NCBI GenBank assembly: GCA_028583405.1 | Contig: CM053251.1 | Location: 14,581,495-14,645,494, forward strand | Direction of reading: 5' to 3' | DNA length: 64,000 nucleotides | Source: Pogonophryne albipinna | Taxonomy: Eukaryota; Chordata; Actinopteri; Perciformes; Artedidraconidae | In this document: positions 58,471-64,000 of the stretch, one piece after another | How positions within the stretch are numbered: position 1 is the stretch's first letter | Layout: every line of letters starts with the position of its first letter | The notes under the pieces: model-generated | Told to the model about the DNA's origin: nothing | What the model saw: the letters and a program-made list of their open reading frames with translations, nothing else | Databases searched by the model: none | Program-made: the position numbers and the translations under genes

Positions 58471-60916
58471 ATTATTTACCTAAGAACATCTAAATGTGAT
58501 GTGTTGAAGAATATGGAGCATTGCTATTGCACTTAGATTTTTTTTTAAACCAGCTAGCCTTAGATTTTCACAGAAGAAACTGTGGCTTAATTAATCAATT
58601 GACAGAAAATTAGTCAGCGAAAAATGTTGATAAAAGATTAATTAATTAAATAATTTCACAAGCAATAGTGCTTAAGTTCAAGTCGTTGTATAACATTGTA
58701 AATTGAATATTCTTTTGACTGTTAAACAAAATGACAGATCTTCAATTTGAATAATCGGCTATCAATAATGAAAATAGTCATAGCCCTGGATGTGAAATCG
58801 GAGGAGCCTTGATTTGGTGAACAGGAGGCTGGTTTGTCAAACTGAAACATAAAGCTTTCATCTGTTTTGTAACTTCCTTCTGGAGAATCATGTATGCGTC
58901 ATGTCTCGTTGCTTTCCCACACAATGCTGTTAAATAATCTTTAGAAATTGCCTCTTGGAATAAATAATCCTTGTGACAAAGATTGTGCCCCCAAAAATGT
59001 CTGTATGTCCCACAATATCATACTGAACTTGTTTGAAATGGGAACATATAACATATCCAGTTGCTCATTTATATTTATATCCCTTCATGGTGACACTGAT
59101 GCTGTTTAGCAGGAACAGTGTCATGCCACGCAATGATAATTAGCAACCCCAGGTTGGAAAGAGCCTTTTGTATTCATATATTTTGTAGGATTCACATTTG
59201 GATCATCATCAAATTATAATCTTCACAAAAATATTATATCTTTTACATTTTCCAGATTTTTGTAGAAGCTTTACACAAATAAAAATACACACAAAACACC
59301 AATAGTTCACAAAAGGAAGTTTGCATTTCCATGAATCTCTTCCTCTCAACATGCAAACAATGAGCTCAGCACAAGAGAGAGAGAGATTTGACAGAGAAAA
59401 GGGTTCTTCTGAGGAGCTGTGTCACAAAAGAAGGTCAACACTGTTTACGGGAATGCTCTGGCCACTTGATGCAGGTGTTCACTCTCCTGCTACTTCCTAT
59501 ACATCTCTGCTGTGAAAATTAAAGCCATTGGTATGCATTTGTTGTTCCCACAATAAAAGAGAAATGTTGAGTATTTCCTAACAATATGGAATAGAAATCC
59601 AGAGCCCAACAAAGGCTTTCTGGAGAGAAATGCTATTGTGCACTTTGTTATAGCCCTCATTAGTTCCTGATGTCTCAGTCTAAGGCAACGTTCCTTTCAA
59701 AGGAAATCAGGGTTTGAATGTCTCTTGTCAAGAAGACATCACAGTGATGGGGAACATATTTTATTTTATGCAATCTCATTATCTACACTCTGTCAGACTT
59801 CTGTGCTTGCCTATTTGTGTGTAGGTCCAGTTGAGGTTAACTTCTGTTAAATATAAAGTAAGAGGATGTCATGTCAGACATAAAATGTAAGGATTCAATA
59901 CTGTGGAATTCACATGTTCACATTTGTAATACATTCCTCGGTGGAGTCTCGAGCAGCAGTTCATTCAAATCCATAATGACCAAAATCATTATTATGACAC
60001 ATGTCTTTGCCTCACGGTGAATACTATAAATTAATTAAAATACCATGATGAGTGTAACTTTAAAATAGTGGAAACTACACTACCTTCAATGAAAATGTAC
60101 ATGTGAAATTGAAAATAAATATATTAGGAAACACAATATTCACAGTGTTGATGTTGTGGTGGTGACCATTTGTCAAACTGCAAGAATAACACTTCCATGA
60201 TTCAACATTTTACACAGTACATGTTATTATACTGTTACTCTATATATGCACTGTGGTTTATTATCACAAATACATTGGCTTTAGAGTACTGTGTTCTTGT
60301 AAAGAGAACGGCAAAGGATTTAATCTCAGGTGAGGGGATATTGCTTTGGGACCCCTGTGACCTATAATACATTATGCCCCCAAAACAAGTTCAGCAGTGA
60401 GAACAGCACACAAAATGCCAAATGTCAAAACAAATGAACCTATACATTTCACTGTTGACCTTTCTCATCTGATCTTTAAGTCTTCATAACAAATAAACAA
60501 TCATATTATTCATTCAAGCCCTCTGAAATCACTGCTGACAGGTGAGTATTCCACAAACCAGAGTAGCAGTGAGAGATAAATACTTATGGTTTAAGACCCT
60601 TTTCATTTGATTACTACATGAAAACTGTTCATAATGCCCAACATTAAAAGCAAAGACCTGTAGGAAGTTACAAAAAAACACAATAGAGGGAGGAATTTGA
60701 ATTCCAACACCTATGATCCACAAACACTTGGATGTTTCATTAACGTTGCATGCTAATTACCAGTTGGCAGCACAGCAAGAAATTCAAAAGCATACTGTTC
60801 ACAACCAGAAATATGGCACCACGTCAACTAGAGGACACAATCACACTCAGCAAGCCCTCGGCCCAGAAGGATATTTACACTGGCAGCACTCCGGCCTTGG
60901 AAGAGTTTCTGCTCTG
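58471..60916. other. Unique non-coding DNA, probably containing the 3' UTR of the membrane-protein gene
   Basis: No ORF or repeat was recognised. A minus-strand AATAAA (plus TTTATT at 60257-60262), about 650 bp downstream of the membrane-protein stop, is a candidate polyadenylation signal. Confidence 0.4.
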
Positions 60917-61537
60917 CTAGGCGACGGCTTCTTCACGTGGCAGGTTGAGCCTCACCTCCCCTCCTCCTGCTGTGGAGGCCGAGTACACTGCGGTGCCAAA
61001 CGCAGAAGAAGAGCCGTTGGTCTCCATGGTGAAGAGCGTGCAGGGACTTGGTAGGGCCGCGTCAGGAGCTACCTTTTCTGGGCTGGACACCTGGGATGAT
61101 CCACGGGAGGATGTGGGGCTGAGCTGCACAGCTGTGGTGTCCTGCAGAGTGTGCTCACTGGTCTCTATTTCAAACGCTGCACCACCAGCCAACCCTCCAT
61201 GTCCCATCAGCCCTCCACCCCTGCCACCCACCTTAGACCTCCGTGAGCTGTTTGGAGGGGGGAGGCGGCTGCACACGCAACAGGCCCCGAAAAAGGAGAA
61301 GGCCACCAGCAGTAGGATAGGTCCGATGATGATTGGGGGATTGGCAGAAGGCACCAGGGTGCTGAAAGCGAACGCTCCCACCAGGGTGATGTTGAGTCCA
61401 GCCAGCATGATGCACAGTCCGCAGGCGCAGCAGAGGGCCGGGGAGGGCAGGCCATGAGGGCGAGACTTCCTCCTCGTCTTCTTCTGCGGCTCTTTTTTAG
61501 GGACAGGGGTACCAGTGTTTCTGTCAGTGATTACCAT
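60917..61537 (-). CDS. Two-pass transmembrane protein (206 aa), TMEM275-like at best
   Basis: This is an intact single-exon coding region. The start ATG has G at -3 and G at +4, a good Kozak context. Residues 14-26 are basic (KKEPQKKTRRKSR). Hydrophobic segments at about 35-58 and 68-90 are separated by a short loop, consistent with a two-pass membrane protein with both tails on the cytosolic side. Cys clusters at 36/37/39/42 and 86/87/89 flank the membrane segments and could be palmitoylated. The C-terminal 115 residues are Gly/Ser/Pro-rich and polar, ending RLNLPREEAVA. The opposite strand also has a long open frame, but it has no such organisation. The layout recalls small vertebrate TMEM proteins; TMEM275 is my best guess from memory and is not verified. 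Function unknown. Confidence 0.8.
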   Translation of the reverse strand: MVITDRNTGTPVPKKEPQKKTRRKSRPHGLPSPALCCACGLCIMLAGLNITLVGAFAFSTLVPSANPPIIIGPILLLVAFSFFGACCVCSRLPPPNSSRRSKVGGRGGGLMGHGGLAGGAAFEIETSEHTLQDTTAVQLSPTSSRGSSQVSSPEKVAPDAALPSPCTLFTMETNGSSSAFGTAVYSASTAGGGEVRLNLPREEAVA

Positions 61538-61637
61538 GTCTTCACCTCTGTCTCTTCCACTGTGGTGTCAAATCTCAGTCCAGTGTCTTCCCCATGGCAA
61601 AGTTTAAATCAATTCACAGCCAGGACAACATCTTTGT
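61538..61637 (-). other. 5' UTR part of the coding exon, with splice acceptor
   Basis: On the minus strand, TTCTTGTTATTTACAG ends at 61638 and is a good 3' splice site. The exon then runs about 100 bases to the ATG with no upstream in-frame extension of the protein. Confidence 0.6.
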
Positions 61638-62507
61638 CTGTAAATAACAAGAAATGGCAGCTGTTAGGCTTTTTTAGGTACTTCCTTTGAAAGTAAATAA
61701 GCTCTGTGGTTACACACATATTTGACTACTCTTGTTCTGTGCACACGTTGTACTGGACAGCTACACACAAGCATCACTCTGGTATTCCTACCTATCAATT
61801 ACACATGTCATGATATATATCTGTAAAACAATGAGCATTATTTGATACAGTTAAAGTTGGCTCTTATAGTAAAACTATAATCTCTTACAGCAGAAGCCTG
61901 TTGAACTGTACATTGAATTAAGACTATGCTTTTTGGCTCAAATTCTATGTTAAACAATAGATAAGAAAAGTACATTGAATTAAACAATGAAATAAAAGAG
62001 GTAATGATGGGTTTTTCAATGGAGAATTTGACTATATTGATACTTAATCATCACACAGTGTAAATTAGATGCACCCTGACTTTTCATCCTTTATAAAAAA
62101 AGTCACAAGTGTTGCTTAATAAAATATCATGCCTGATGAGAATTGCTATTTATCTTATCTTGTTTCGTGGAGTGAAATGTGTGTAATGGCACTGCAGCTG
62201 CATCATTCCTGCCAGCTAGGCCACTATGTGAATGGCATTTCAGTATTTAATTGCAATCAAATCAGCACTTTCATTCCAGCATGCATCCATTCAAGAGCAT
62301 TCACTGCACATGAGGAGAGGGGATGTGGGGAAAGGAAATCATTGTTGTTAATCAGTAGCCTACATATATTACCCTGAATATATTACAAACAGGAGGCCAT
62401 ACGTTTAATAAGAAACTATGATTTGCAAAGAAAACGTGTAAACGCTTAGCCTACTGAACTGATGTGATGCATTCCTGTAAAAATTAACCCATGAAAAATC
62501 AACTTAC
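61638..62507 (-). other. Intron of the membrane-protein gene (870 bp)
   Basis: The minus-strand donor AGG|GTAAGTT at 62507 and the acceptor TTTACAG at 61638 give a canonical GT-AG intron in the 5' UTR. No repeats were recognised inside. Confidence 0.55.
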
Positions 62508-62950
62508 CCTTTATGTCGATATACTGAAGGTCTTCCCCTTGTTTGATCAGTAGATTGCCACGGAGATCCCAGGTCTAATTACCAGGTGAAAATACAGAGA
62601 GGTTGAAAGGACGCATAAAAACCAAACGAGGGGTTTTCTTCCTGATTTCGTAACGTCACAGTCCTGAGGGCACAAGTCATGACAGCCATTCAATCACAAG
62701 AGCGACGCGATCGGAGCTGATGTGGAATATAAAATCCGAGCAGAGGAGAGGAAAGATCAATTATGTGAGATGGCATTTCTTCTGACTGAGACACACAGGC
62801 GCAACACGGTGCGCTGCCCCCGGTGTGCACCGAGACGCACGTAGCATCTGACAGGTCACCCCGCAACGGAAATGGAGGGAAACCGCTAAAATATGCGAGG
62901 CATCTCTCCGGTAGCCGGGGTTGAGTCGTCATATCAGAGCATCTTCTCTC
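62508..62950 (-). promoter_or_regulatory. Non-coding first exon and CpG-rich promoter region of the membrane-protein gene
   Basis: Sequence upstream of the donor (CATAAAGG|GTAAGT) would be the first exon. Bases 62690-62900 are CpG-rich (GCGACGCGATCGG, GCACGTAGC), fitting a TATA-less CpG promoter. The transcription start is not determinable by eye. Confidence 0.4.
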
Positions 62951-63017
62951 CTCCATGGACCTCTGGATGCGACTCCCAGACTCCTCCTTAACCATCCATC
63001 CTTTAGTGTCCAACCCC

Positions 63018-63047
63018 TGTGTGTGTGTGTGTGTGTGTGTTGTGTGT

Positions 63048-63119
<72 letters not shown>

Positions 63120-63135
63120 CGTGCGTGCGTGTGTG
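63018..63135. repeat. GT microsatellite
   Basis: (GT)n with one TTG and one GG interruption near 63040, ending in a (GTGC)n stretch. It directly abuts the THAP-family element. Confidence 0.95.
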
Positions 63136-63138
63136 CAA

Positions 63139-64000
63139 CCCTGTCTCCTAAAAATTACGTTCCCACAGAACTAAACTGCATTCTCAATTATGTTTAGCTT
63201 GAAACGTATTTTCTCCTACGTTACGTTTCTTATGAACGTATCTTAAATACGTTTATTTTCTACATATCTTCTAGAAACATATTTTCTCCCACGTTACGTA
63301 TCTTATCAACGTATCTTAAATACGTTTATTTTCTACATATCTTTGCCATTTATTGTCTTGCTTATAATAATGATAATAGTCATTTATAAATATAATTTTA
63401 GAGCACACATTTGAAATCAGTAGGCGAGGCTGTAATTTCGCCAGCTGTTACTCTCATGAGCGAGGCAGAACATAATAGTTTTAACATGCCAAAAAGCTGC
63501 TGTGTCGTTTATTGCACCTCAAACATTAAAACAAATCCAGAGTTACGTGTTTCTGTACTTCCTCTAAGAAGAAAGGACAGTAACAGAAGAGCTCTGTGGC
63601 TTCAGGCTTGATCGCCGTTCAAATGACAGCGTTGGTTTCCCCAAAAGTGGGCGGGGCTGTAAAGTGACGTAGATTTTACTCTCATCTATTATTCAAAACC
63701 ATTCTATTTATTCTAACGTAAATTACATGCCAGTGTTTTATGTTTTTATTTTAAATCGTATAATGTCTGACTTTTTTTCCCGTCTGTGAGGAAAATAAAT
63801 GGGGCTTAGAGCCCTCAAAATACTGAAATCTGTATTTTTTGAAAATCTTTTTTTCCTTATTTACTCAACAATAACACACAATTATCCTTGTTTTTATTTA
63901 TTCGTTTAATTCTATAATCTTGGCTTTTTAGCATGCTTTTTAGCTGTAAATAAAGTCACCGGAAACAGACGTAGGCCTATAAGGGACATTTTGAGGATAC
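63139..64000 (+). mobile_element. THAP-encoding DNA transposon, copy 3 (cut by window end)
   Basis: It starts CCCTGTCTCCTAAAAATTACG, followed by two 83-bp subterminal units, a THAP start at 63486, then AAATCGTATAATGTCTGAC (63749) and ACCGGAAACAGACGTAGGCC (63958). It matches the reverse copy 48394-49110 in order and sequence. The right end is outside the window. Confidence 0.65.
63486..63611 (+). pseudogene. THAP zinc-finger N-terminus, copy 3
   Basis: MPKSCCVVYCTSNIK opens the frame. RVSVLPLRRKDSNRRALWLQA closes it at a TGA after 41 residues. Cys 5, Cys 10, the Pro of LPL and the Trp of LWLQA are where a THAP domain has them. The second half with its Cys and His is not encoded in this exon. 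A downstream exon beyond the window, or loss, could explain this. An in-frame extension upstream to 63411 is less likely to be translated as part of the domain, since THAP domains begin at their own Met. Confidence 0.65.

Noticed and set aside
60945..61457. 170-codon plus-strand ORF opposite the membrane-protein gene
   Set aside because: It lacks any domain. The minus-strand frame has membrane segments, a good start context and splice signals.

Overview
The window looks like a repeat-rich stretch of a teleost fish nuclear genome. The evidence is the mix of element families: BEL/Pao and other LTR elements, a DIRS-type tyrosine-recombinase retrotransposon, many hAT elements with 8-bp target-site duplications (TSDs), pogo, Harbinger and TTAA-targeting MITEs, LINE 3' ends, and long CA/GT and TA microsatellites. 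There are no operons, tRNAs, rRNAs or CRISPR arrays. Only one convincing host gene is visible: a two-pass membrane protein on the minus strand at 60917-61537, with a non-coding upstream exon and a GT-AG intron.

Layout. 1-3689 is a minus-strand non-autonomous LTR retrotransposon. It has a complete 5' LTR, a polypurine tract and a partial 3' LTR cut by the window. Between them lies one open frame of about 1,100 codons built almost entirely from six different in-frame tandem repeats. 3690-12978 is mostly unique DNA with a Harbinger remnant and a TA-rich hairpin. 12979-29570 is a tandem duplication of a 2.2-kb unit. The left copy (12979-15213) is clean. The right copy has been inflated to over 14 kb by a BEL/Pao element (itself carrying pogo and hAT insertions), a TTAA MITE, two hAT elements and a DIRS remnant accompanied by a deletion. 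The left copy serves as an empty-site reference, so each insertion point and TSD can be read directly.

30537-34118 and 45440-50500 share a 1.5-kb paralogous core. One copy carries two retroposon insertions and the other carries two hAT insertions, so each shows the empty sites of the other. Three fragments in this family (41616, 48300-50500, 63139) encode the N-terminal half of a THAP zinc finger. 35245-38144 and 54824-58466 are long elements with long terminal inverted arms and subterminal tandem arrays. 42921-44798 is a BED-finger hAT with a nested MITE. 50501-54819 and 58471-60916 show no gene. The window ends in the promoter side of the membrane-protein gene, a GT microsatellite and a third THAP-family copy cut by the window edge.

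Nearly all the coding capacity is transposon-derived and broken by frameshifts, stops, nested insertions or deletions. The exceptions are the repeat ORF of the first LTR element and the membrane-protein gene. All family names come from reading motifs and TSDs by eye, with no database search.
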